Shown one piece after another: positions 8,010 to 15,651 of a stretch of DNA of 64,000 nt. The stretch is taken from NCBI GenBank assembly GCA_007753675.1, contig CP036432.1, positions 9,302,233 to 9,366,232 of the forward strand, given 5' to 3'. This stretch comes from Stieleria magnilauensis (GTDB taxonomy: Bacteria; Planctomycetota; Planctomycetia; Pirellulales; Pirellulaceae). The notes below the pieces were generated by a model that was given only the letters and a program-made list of their open reading frames with translations, did not search any database and was not told the origin of the DNA. How positions within the stretch are numbered: position 1 is the stretch's first letter; each line of letters starts with the position of its first letter. The position numbers were made by a program, and so were the translations under genes.

Positions 8010-9340
8010 TCGGCGACCGGAAGCCCGACCAATTGCTTTTCCTTGGCCATCTTGCGAATGTCCTCGGTGATCTTCATCGAGCAATACTTGGGTCCGCACA
8101 TGCTACAAAAGTGAGCGCTTTTGAAGGTGTCTTGCGGCAGCGTTTCGTCGTGGTAGCGGCGTGCCGTTTCGGGGTCCAGTGACAGACGGAATTGTTCGTT
8201 CCAATCGAATTCAAAGCGTGCTTTGCTCAACGCATCGTCACGGTCTTGCGCGCCCTTGCGGCCGCGTGCAACGTCGGCGGCGTGGGCGGAGATCTTGTAG
8301 GCGATCACGCCCTGTTTGACGTCTTCTTCGTTGGGCAACCCGAGGTGTTCTTTGGGCGTGACGTAGCACAGCATCGCCGCCCCGTGCCAACCCGCCATCG
8401 CGGCACCGATCGCGCTGGTGATGTGGTCGTAGCCGGGCGCGATGTCGGTGACCAGCGGCCCCAACACATAAAACGGCGCGCCCTCGCAGAGCTCCGCCTG
8501 TTTTTCCATGTTCATTTGAATCTGATGCATCGGCACGTGCCCCGGCCCTTCGACCATCACTTGCGTGCCGTTCTTCTTGCCGCGCTTGGTCAGTTCACCC
8601 AGCACTTCCAGTTCCGCGAACTGGGCATCATCCGACGCGTCGGCGATCGACCCGGGTCGCAATCCATCCCCCAGCGACCATGTGACGTCATACTCACGCA
8701 TGATGTCACACAGATCATCAAAGGCATCGTAGAGGGGATTTTGTTTGTTGTGCGACATCATCCATTTGGCGATCAACGAACCGCCGCGACTGACGATGCC
8801 GGTCACCCGATTGATGCTCAGGTGCAAATGTTCCAGCTTCACGCCGCAGTGAATCGTCATGTAATCGACGCCCTGCTTGGCCTGGTGCTCGACCATGTCC
8901 AGAAAGTGCTGGGCGTTCATGTCTTCGATGTTGCCGCCCAGCTCTTCGAGCATCTGATAAATCGGCACCGTTCCGATCGGCACCGGGCTTTTTTCGATGA
9001 TCTGCCGGCGGATGTTGTCGATGTCCTTGCCCGTGGACAAATCCATCACGGTGTCGGCACCGAAGTGGACGGCCGTGTGCAGCTTTTCCAACTCTTCGCC
9101 GGCGTTGCTGGTCACGGCACTGTTGCCGATGTTGGCGTTGATTTTGCATTTCGCCGCGACACCGATGCACATCGGCTCGAGTGCGCCGGCGGCATGAACT
9201 TTGTTGGCCGGGATGACCATGCGACCGGCCGCCACCTCGTCGCGAATCAATTCGACCGCCAGATCTTCGCGTTTTGCGCAAAACTCCATCTCCGGAGTGA
9301 TCTCACCTGCCTGCGCCGCCAAAATCTGCGTTTTGCTCAT
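8006..9340 (-). CDS. thiC: Phosphomethylpyrimidine synthase (radical SAM)
   Basis: A 444-residue enzyme that converts aminoimidazole ribotide to HMP phosphate in thiamine synthesis. The C-terminal CSMCGPKYC provides the CX2CX4C cluster ligands of this non-canonical radical SAM family. KINANIGNSAV, GADTVMDLSTG, EGPGHVPMHQI and TDIAPGYDHI are family signatures. It lacks the long N-terminal extension of enterobacterial ThiC and matches the shorter form. I looked for a TPP riboswitch in the 120 bases upstream and found none of its conserved boxes; only a small CCGCGC/GCGCGG hairpin (9359-9372) is there. The 3' end overlaps the YkgJ-like gene by four bases. Confidence 0.96.
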   Translation of the reverse strand: MSKTQILAAQAGEITPEMEFCAKREDLAVELIRDEVAAGRMVIPANKVHAAGALEPMCIGVAAKCKINANIGNSAVTSNAGEELEKLHTAVHFGADTVMDLSTGKDIDNIRRQIIEKSPVPIGTVPIYQMLEELGGNIEDMNAQHFLDMVEHQAKQGVDYMTIHCGVKLEHLHLSINRVTGIVSRGGSLIAKWMMSHNKQNPLYDAFDDLCDIMREYDVTWSLGDGLRPGSIADASDDAQFAELEVLGELTKRGKKNGTQVMVEGPGHVPMHQIQMNMEKQAELCEGAPFYVLGPLVTDIAPGYDHITSAIGAAMAGWHGAAMLCYVTPKEHLGLPNEEDVKQGVIAYKISAHAADVARGRKGAQDRDDALSKARFEFDWNEQFRLSLDPETARRYHDETLPQDTFKSAHFCSMCGPKYCSMKITEDIRKMAKEKQLVGLPVAE

Positions 9341-9466
9341 CGATTTACTCCGATTGTCCCGCGCAAGCGCGGTGAAAAGCTCTGAATTGGAGGCTCTGTT
9401 ATACGCCCGAACGGCGATTGGGAGTAGATCCCCCGCGACGTAAGCTTCCAGCTTGCGTTTCCGCCG

Positions 9467-10843
9467 CTACAGCGTTTTCAGATACTCGAGCACCTGCCGT
9501 TTTTCCGACTCGGTGAGGGCATCGGGAAAGTCGTGCCCGCGGTTGCTCTTTCCGAACTTTCTGGTGTCGAAATAACTGCGTATGACGGCCACGTCGGCCT
9601 CGTCCTCGGGCACCCCCTCCACCACCTCCACCGTCACCCCAATCTTTTGCGGGTCCATCTCGGTCGAGGTGGGCCGCCAAACCGTCGGCCGCTGCAGGGG
9701 ATTCAAGACATCCCACAACGTCGGCACGCTTCCGTTGTGAAAATACGGCGCACTGGCCCAAACGCCGTCCAACGGCGGTGCGACGTAGCCGTCGGGATCG
9801 ATCTCCGTTTCCTGCTGACCAGGCTCCCCGGCATGGGCAAACCAACTGCGGGCATATTTCCTGCGGCCTTCGACGGTCAACGCGTTCAATCGGACGGGGT
9901 CGGTGCCGATCTCGTCAATCGGCACGCGGCGATTGGGATAGTCGGAATCAACGCCGTAGGTTCCATGGCACTCGGCACAATGGGCGAAAAAGACCGCCCT
10001 GCCCTGCTCCGCCAATTCCCGATCCACCGATCCTTCATAAACCGGTGCCCGTAGCGAACTCAAGTAGGCGAACACGTCTTCGAAATCTTTCTCGTGCTCG
10101 CGATAAAAATCGGGGCCGTTCTCGGGCACGAGTGTGAACTGCATCAGCCCGCGATGTCCCTTGGCGGCAAAACCGTCGATGTAGATGTTGGGTCGCTTGT
10201 AGAAGTGCCACCACGGCGGTGCGTCCATGTCGTGGTGCGTAAAAAACCTCGGTCGTCGGGCGACCAGATTCAACCGCTCGTCGCGACCGTTCATCAATCC
10301 CATCCCGAACACGACCGCGTTGGTCGTCCCATTGGTCGTCCCCAGCGGGATGAACATCGCGCCCAGTTCCATGCGTCCGGGCAACAACCCCAACCCGAGT
10401 TTCGCCTTTCCAATTTCCTCGGTCAGCGTTTGCAGCGCGAATCGGTTGTTCGGTGCTCCAGGCATGGGTTTGCCATAAACGGTCCCACCGTGACAGGAGA
10501 AACAGTTCATCGTCCAGTCGTTGTCGGAGTCGACGACATACTGAAGCGGTTTGCCCGAAGCATCGCCCGGACGAGTCGTCAATCCGTACCGCTCAAATGC
10601 CATCTCACGACGCCGCTGCAGCGACGCTTTCTCCGCCTCGCTGCGCAGCGGCTCGGGCCACACCGTCCACAGCGCGTCAAACGTCGATTGGCGGAAGTCA
10701 CTCGGCAGCACCGCCGTCTCGGTCAAAAACCGATACCCCCGCGCGGCCGCCTCCGAATCAGCGGCAGCGACGCTCGCCGGAAACAGGCACACCGTGCCGA
10801 TCCCCAACGCGACGATCCAAGCGGCAATGAACGACGATTTCAT
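9467..10843 (-). CDS. Secreted di-heme c-type cytochrome
   Basis: A 458-residue protein beginning MKSSFIAAWIVALGIGTVCL, a signal peptide. Two heme c sites are visible: CFSCH at about residue 114 and CAECH at about residue 290, each with following Gly or Thr as in cytochrome domains. The C-terminal region contains PPLDGVWASAPYFHNGSVPT, a motif common to cytochrome c peroxidase/MauG-related proteins where the distal heme binds. I prefer the start at 10843; an upstream in-frame codon would add 11 residues before the signal peptide. Periplasmic electron transfer or peroxidase-like activity is inferred; the exact substrate cannot be read. Confidence 0.8.
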   Translation of the reverse strand: MKSSFIAAWIVALGIGTVCLFPASVAAADSEAAARGYRFLTETAVLPSDFRQSTFDALWTVWPEPLRSEAEKASLQRRREMAFERYGLTTRPGDASGKPLQYVVDSDNDWTMNCFSCHGGTVYGKPMPGAPNNRFALQTLTEEIGKAKLGLGLLPGRMELGAMFIPLGTTNGTTNAVVFGMGLMNGRDERLNLVARRPRFFTHHDMDAPPWWHFYKRPNIYIDGFAAKGHRGLMQFTLVPENGPDFYREHEKDFEDVFAYLSSLRAPVYEGSVDRELAEQGRAVFFAHCAECHGTYGVDSDYPNRRVPIDEIGTDPVRLNALTVEGRRKYARSWFAHAGEPGQQETEIDPDGYVAPPLDGVWASAPYFHNGSVPTLWDVLNPLQRPTVWRPTSTEMDPQKIGVTVEVVEGVPEDEADVAVIRSYFDTRKFGKSNRGHDFPDALTESEKRQVLEYLKTL

Positions 10844-10889
10844 CAGTTGTTTGAAGTTGCAATGAGGTGCGAACAATGACGGATAACGG

Positions 10890-11074
10890 CTTCGCTTCCG
10901 TCCAGCCTCCAGGCTTCGTTGGTGTCCAGCCTTTAGGCGCTCCCCTGTTAGCCTTCAGGATTCGCTGCCGTCTAGGCTCCAGACGATTCCCGCTCGCTGC
11001 GGAGCAGCGAGACGGTGCGGCTAAAGCCTGGACACCAACGACCAGACATGCGGCTAAAGCCTGGACACCAACGC
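10890..11074. repeat. 79-bp-family palindromic repeat array (degenerate copies)
   Basis: GTTGGTGTCCAGCCTTTAGGC starts at 10918 and is answered by inverted CGGCTAAAGCCTGGACACCA at about 11018-11037 and again at about 11051-11070. In between lies CGCTCGCTGCGGAGCAGCGA, the central hairpin of the family. Same family as the arrays at 25597-25983 and 33079-33340, but here the units are irregular. The 309-bp gap between the cytochrome and the glycosyltransferase contains nothing else. Confidence 0.85.
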
Positions 11075-11152
11075 TAGGGAACCCTACGAATCCGCCCAGC
11101 CCCGAGCGGCGGCAGACCTTGTAGTCTGCGCCATCAACCGCAGGACCGCAAA

Positions 11153-12814
11153 TCAATTCACTCGCACGCCGAAATCCAATCGAAACACCACCGGCCGGCC
11201 GGGAAACGTTTTGACCGCCGAAACGGGCCGAAAACGCTCCAACCGGTCGATGAATCGCCTGGTCGACGGCTCGCCCGATCGCGAGACCAACCAGACCCTC
11301 GTTTGGGGCTGCGGCAGGTTTTCCACATGATGCCGGACCCAACTTTCGTGCTCAAACGCGCCCACGACCACCACGGGATCGAGTGCGTACGGCCCGCGGA
11401 GCGGAAACGCCAGGTAGTCCCACTGGTCCTCGCTGACCGAGCCGGCCTCGGAGATCGGCCGGCGAAGAAAACTCGCTTCAATCAGCTGGCTGTCCAACCA
11501 GACCACGTCGCCTTCGCCGATTTCGCCGCGAACCGCCTCGACCGCATCACGCCATTGCTCACCGCGCAGCTGAACCGGCCATCGACCCGCGGCCAACGTT
11601 CGCAACGTGCCCTGGTACCAAAGCGTAAACCCGAGAAACAAAACCACGACCGCGATTCCGCATCCTCGGCGCAACCACGGCGACGGGTTGCCATCTGCAC
11701 CGACGCAACAAAACCCGCGCGTGATGCGAAGCATTTCGGAACCAAAGATCGCGACCATCTCACCGGCGGTCCAGGCCAACAACGGCAGCGCGGCGACGTA
11801 GTAGCGGCGATGCCACAGCGGCACCCACTCCAAATACGACGCACAAAAGAACAGTGTCGTTCCCGTCACGGCAACCAAACCGGGGATCACTCCGATCCAA
11901 TCCACGCGTTCGGCCCGCTCTCGGTCGTCGTCGACCGAACCCGACCGAAACCACTTCACCAGACGGATTGCCACCCACATGCCGAGCGCGGCGCCCAGGG
12001 GCACCAGCACAATCGGTACCCAAGCCCAAGCGTACCAGAGCTGCCACCAAGACGTCGCCTGCCCGAATGCTTTCCACAACTGACGCCGCTGCCATGAATC
12101 CGGCAGCGACGACAACGCGAGCGCGGCAAGGGTTGCCACCGCGACGACGCCCGCAATCACATCGGCCCGCCACCAACGCAATCGCCCACGTTTCCATGCA
12201 ACCCAGAGGGCACAGGGGACCAGCAACGACAACACCCCCAGCGACGTCGGGTGGACCAGGGCGGCGACACAAATCCAAAACAGCATCGCCAATCGCCAGC
12301 GTGCACCGCCGTAACTGTGCGTAGCCGGGGCCTTTTCCAACCAAGTCATCATCGACCAGACGGCCAGCACGGCGTACAGCATGACGAAGGCGTAGGCCCT
12401 CAGCTCGCATCCAAAAAACACCCCGTTGGGATCAATCGCCAGCATTCCCCCGGCGACCAACCCGGCAGAGACGTTTCCGGTTCGGCGGGCAACGCCCACG
12501 ACCAGCAACGCCGACGCCAACGCACTGGCCAGCACGCTGCTGAGCCGCATCGGCAATTCGCCGGCCCCGACCAAGGCCGACCAGATCCACAAGAGGTGAA
12601 AGTAGCCGGTGGTTTGATTTCCTGCGGCCGCCCGCGGAGCCACATCGGAAAACCCGTCCGCGACCACCCACGCCGAATGCAGTTCGTCGAGCCAGAAACT
12701 CTCCTGGCACGAGGGCAACCGGAACGCCAGCGACAGCGACACCACGACGACGACGGCCAACCACGTCGCCCGCCCGTTGATCGCTGCCGAACGTGTCTCC
12801 ATCAAATCATTCAT
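11153..12814 (-). CDS. Membrane glycosyltransferase, GT39/ArnT-like (GT-C fold)
   Basis: A 553-residue protein with about 11 hydrophobic helices. The first periplasmic loop has FWLDELHSAWVV with the Asp-Glu pair expected as catalytic site in GT-C enzymes, followed by GELPMRLSSVLAS, the usual 'R-L-S' block of the PMT/ArnT family. FFGCELRAYAFVMLYAVL is the family helix after the second loop. The C-terminal 120 residues form a soluble domain. Such enzymes transfer sugars from polyprenyl phosphate to lipids or proteins outside the cytoplasm. Start chosen at 12814; a longer frame upstream is basic and unlikely. Acceptor and sugar are unknown. Confidence 0.75.
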   Translation of the reverse strand: MNDLMETRSAAINGRATWLAVVVVVSLSLAFRLPSCQESFWLDELHSAWVVADGFSDVAPRAAAGNQTTGYFHLLWIWSALVGAGELPMRLSSVLASALASALLVVGVARRTGNVSAGLVAGGMLAIDPNGVFFGCELRAYAFVMLYAVLAVWSMMTWLEKAPATHSYGGARWRLAMLFWICVAALVHPTSLGVLSLLVPCALWVAWKRGRLRWWRADVIAGVVAVATLAALALSSLPDSWQRRQLWKAFGQATSWWQLWYAWAWVPIVLVPLGAALGMWVAIRLVKWFRSGSVDDDRERAERVDWIGVIPGLVAVTGTTLFFCASYLEWVPLWHRRYYVAALPLLAWTAGEMVAIFGSEMLRITRGFCCVGADGNPSPWLRRGCGIAVVVLFLGFTLWYQGTLRTLAAGRWPVQLRGEQWRDAVEAVRGEIGEGDVVWLDSQLIEASFLRRPISEAGSVSEDQWDYLAFPLRGPYALDPVVVVGAFEHESWVRHHVENLPQPQTRVWLVSRSGEPSTRRFIDRLERFRPVSAVKTFPGRPVVFRLDFGVRVN

Positions 12815-12884
12815 CCGTATCGATTCACATCTTTTTCTGGCCCGGCCGCCCGCTCGAGTGCTCGCCCCCCGCACCTCTCCGCGC

Positions 12885-12907
12885 CGTGTCGTGTCGTGTC
12901 GTGTCGT
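12885..12907. repeat. GTGTC pentanucleotide tract
   Basis: CGTGTCGTGTCGTGTCGTGTC contains four consecutive GTGTC units. It lies about 155 bases upstream of hisD and about 75 bases upstream of the divergent glycosyltransferase start. Such a tract may vary in length. Confidence 0.7.
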
Positions 12908-13060
12908 TCCGCCACATGGCTACGATTGGGCATCGGCGCTATCATAGGGACTCTGCCCGAATCGCCATGCCCCCTCGGCCGTCATTCCCCCGAAAGTGAT
13001 TGCTCCGAGCGGCATTTCCCAACCGCTTTGGGCCTTCCAACGAGTCGAAAGAAAATCGCG

Positions 13061-14425
13061 ATGTCCGCTCCCGAAATCCCCACGTTGAACCTGCAACGCG
13101 TCGACGCACGCGTCGGGTCTGCCGAAATCCTGCAACAGCTCCGCGACAAGCTCAGCCCCCAAGGCGACGTCGTTTCCCCCCGCGGACGGGCACTGACCGA
13201 AGAGGTTTTCGGCGCCCCACTGACTCCCGTCGAAGTGGTCCAGCGAATTTGTGCGGAGGTTCAACGGGACGGGACCGAGGCGCTGCTGAAATTCAATCAA
13301 CAGCTCGACAAGGCCGACCTGACCGCCGACCAGCTCCGTGTTCCCGCGGAGGACTTGGCCGCCGCACATGCCGCGGCAGATCCGGAATTGATCGATTCCA
13401 TCCGCCGCATTCGTGACAACGTGGCCACCTTTCAGCAAGCGATTCTGCATCGCGACGTCACGATCGAGCCCAAACCGGGTGTCACGCTGACGCAGCGTTA
13501 CGTGCCGCTGCGTCGCGTCGGTGTTTGCGTCCCCGGCGGCGCGGCGGCCTATCCATCGACCGTATTGATGACCGTGGTCCCGGCCCAAGTCGCCGGTGTC
13601 CAGGAGATCGCCGTAGTCGCACCGCCGACACCGTTCGGCGCGTACAACCAAGACATGCTGGCAACGTGTCATGAACTCGGCGTGACCGAGGTGTATCGGA
13701 TGGGCGGCGCCCAAGCCGTCGCGGCGCTGGCCTACGGAACCGACGTCGTCCCGGCGGTCAACAAGATCGTCGGCCCGGGAAATCTGTTCGTCGCCCTGGC
13801 CAAAAAACACGTCTACGGCACCGTCGACATCGATTCCTTCGCCGGCCCCAGCGAAGTCATCGTGATCGCCGATCAAACCGCCCGCCCCGATTTTATTGCC
13901 GCCGATCTGTTGGCCCAAGCTGAACATTCACCCGGCAGCGCGATCTTGATCACGTGGGACGAGGCGTTGATCGACGCGGTCAGCCAACAGGTCGCCAAAC
14001 AACTCGCGCTGCTCGAGCGAGCTGAGTTGACGCTGGACAGCTTGGAAGCCTTCGGTGCGCTGATCCTGGTCCGCGACGAAGCCCAGGCGTGTGAACTGAC
14101 CGATTCTTTCGCCCCCGAACACCTGCACATCCAAACGGCCAACCCGCGCGACCAAATCGCCAAGATCAACAACAGCGGCGCCGCCTTCCTGGGGCACCAC
14201 ACGCCGGTCGCGCTGGGCGACTATGCCGCCGGCCCCAGCCACGTGTTGCCGACCGGAGGCACTTGCACCTGGGCCGCCGGACTGTGCAGCAACAGTTTCC
14301 TGCGCAGCGGCAGCATCACCGAGTTCGACGAATCGGCGATGAACCAGATCGCCCCCGACGTCGAACGCCTGGCCGAAAAAGAAGGCCTGACCGCCCACGC
14401 CCGCAGCGTCTCGATTCGGAGATAG
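13061..14425 (+). CDS. hisD: Histidinol dehydrogenase
   Basis: A 454-residue NAD+-dependent, zinc enzyme doing the last two oxidations of histidine synthesis. Visible family blocks: VGVCVPGGAAAYPSTVLM, RMGGAQAVAALAYGT, KIVGPGNLFVALAKK, DSFAGPSEVIVIAD, AEHSPGSA, APEHLHIQ and GPSHVLPTGG. The catalytic Glu-His and zinc ligands lie within these blocks. I chose the ATG at 13061 because the frame upstream overlaps the divergent glycosyltransferase gene and shows no conservation. hisC follows after 133 bases of simple repeats. Confidence 0.96.
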   Translation: MSAPEIPTLNLQRVDARVGSAEILQQLRDKLSPQGDVVSPRGRALTEEVFGAPLTPVEVVQRICAEVQRDGTEALLKFNQQLDKADLTADQLRVPAEDLAAAHAAADPELIDSIRRIRDNVATFQQAILHRDVTIEPKPGVTLTQRYVPLRRVGVCVPGGAAAYPSTVLMTVVPAQVAGVQEIAVVAPPTPFGAYNQDMLATCHELGVTEVYRMGGAQAVAALAYGTDVVPAVNKIVGPGNLFVALAKKHVYGTVDIDSFAGPSEVIVIADQTARPDFIAADLLAQAEHSPGSAILITWDEALIDAVSQQVAKQLALLERAELTLDSLEAFGALILVRDEAQACELTDSFAPEHLHIQTANPRDQIAKINNSGAAFLGHHTPVALGDYAAGPSHVLPTGGTCTWAAGLCSNSFLRSGSITEFDESAMNQIAPDVERLAEKEGLTAHARSVSIRR

Positions 14426-14428
14426 GTG

Positions 14429-14555
14429 TTTCAGATTTCAGGTTTCAGGTTTCAGATTTCAGATTTCAGATTTCAGATTCATTTTCCTGTCACCCATTTT
14501 CTTGTCTTCCCTTCCCGTCGTCCATTTTTCTGCCCTCCCTTTTTCTGCCATCTCC
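14429..14555. repeat. TTTCAGA heptamer tract followed by GACAGGAAAATG/GGCAGAAAAATGG-type repeats
   Basis: From 14429 to about 14480 the heptamer TTTCAGA or TTTCAGG is repeated about seven times right after the hisD stop. From 14481 to 14555 the minus strand reads as diverged copies of one short motif: GGCAGAAAAAGGG, GGCAGAAAAATGG, GACAAGAAAATGG and GACAGGAAAATG. These resemble the GGCAGAATGAT units at 41380-42380 and 52442-52626. The hisC ATG directly follows. Confidence 0.65.
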
Positions 14556-14558
14556 CCC

Positions 14559-15623
14559 ATGTCAAAAACCGACCTCCGCCCTGCTCTTTCGCGGATGTTG
14601 CCCTACACGCCCGGCGAGCAACCGCCGCCGGGCAAATTCATCAAGCTCAACACCAACGAAAATCCCTACCCGCCTCCGCCGTCGGTCGTTTCGGCGATCC
14701 GAGATGCCGCCTCGGGTCCGCTCAACCGCTACCCCGACCCGACCGCGACCGTGTTTCGCCGCGCCGCCGCCGAGGTGCTCGGTCTGCCCGGTCCCGATTG
14801 GATTCTGGCCGGCAACGGAAGCGATGAAATCTTGACCATCCTGGTGCGGGGCTTTGTCGGCGAAGGCCAAAAGCTGCGACTGCCCTACCCCAGTTACATC
14901 CTGTACCGGACGCTGGCGGACATTCAAGGCGCGTCGTGGGAACAGATTCCCTTTCTCGACGGCTGGCATCTGCCGGCGATGTTTGGCGAAGGCGACAATG
15001 ACTTGCGGTTGGTGCTGTTGCCCAATCCGAACAGCCCCAGCGGAACCGTGGTACCGGCCGAACAGATCGAACAACTCGCCGCCTCGTTGCCCTGCCCGCT
15101 GGTCGTCGACGAAGCCTACGTGGATTTTGCCGACTTCAATTGCCTGGATCTGGTGCGGCGACACGACAACATCCTGGTCACACGGACGCTGAGCAAATCG
15201 TACGGCTTGGCGGGCATCCGTTTCGGTTTCCTGGTCGCCCAACCGTCACTGGTCGCCAAGTTGTCGAACATCAAAGACAGCTACAACTGCGACTACCTGG
15301 CAACCGTCGCAGCGACGGCGGCCATCCGTTCGCAGGAGTGGCTGAAGGACGTGGTGACGAAAATGAACGCCACGCGGGCCCGGATGGAGTCTCAATTGAC
15401 CGAGATGGGATTCAACGTGACGCCCTCGCACGCGAATTTTGTCTGGTGCCAACATCCCAGCGGTCGGCATGCGGACCTGCACCAGTTCCTCAAAAAACAT
15501 CAAATCTTGATCCGCTACATGGACTTCCCCGACTGGGGCGATGGTTTACGCATCTCGGTGGGAACTGACCAACAATCCGATGCGTGTATGATGATGATCG
15601 AGCGGTTTCTGCAATCGCTCTAA
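14559..15623 (+). CDS. hisC: Histidinol-phosphate aminotransferase
   Basis: A 354-residue PLP enzyme of fold type I. Family signatures are present: KLNTNENPYPPPP at the N-terminus, LNRYPDPTA, GNGSDEILTILVRGF, PNPNSPSGT, VVDEAYVDFA, and the PLP-lysine segment TRTLSKSYGLAGIRFGF. The C-terminal DGLRISVGTDQQ contains the substrate-phosphate Arg. Length is normal. Start at the ATG at 14559 directly after a repeat tract. The enzyme transaminates imidazole acetol phosphate; it follows hisD and sits upstream of the J-like/Hsp70 pair. Confidence 0.95.
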   Translation: MSKTDLRPALSRMLPYTPGEQPPPGKFIKLNTNENPYPPPPSVVSAIRDAASGPLNRYPDPTATVFRRAAAEVLGLPGPDWILAGNGSDEILTILVRGFVGEGQKLRLPYPSYILYRTLADIQGASWEQIPFLDGWHLPAMFGEGDNDLRLVLLPNPNSPSGTVVPAEQIEQLAASLPCPLVVDEAYVDFADFNCLDLVRRHDNILVTRTLSKSYGLAGIRFGFLVAQPSLVAKLSNIKDSYNCDYLATVAATAAIRSQEWLKDVVTKMNATRARMESQLTEMGFNVTPSHANFVWCQHPSGRHADLHQFLKKHQILIRYMDFPDWGDGLRISVGTDQQSDACMMMIERFLQSL

Positions 15624-15651
15624 GACCGCTCCCGCCGCCCCACAACGTGCC

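Noticed and set aside
8192..9385. 397-codon open frame antisense to thiC
   Set aside because: A shadow of the high-GC thiC codon pattern; thiC is unambiguous on the other strand.
9341..9466. TPP riboswitch upstream of thiC
   Set aside because: The conserved CUGAGA and ACCUGAUC-type boxes are absent; only a tiny GC hairpin is present.
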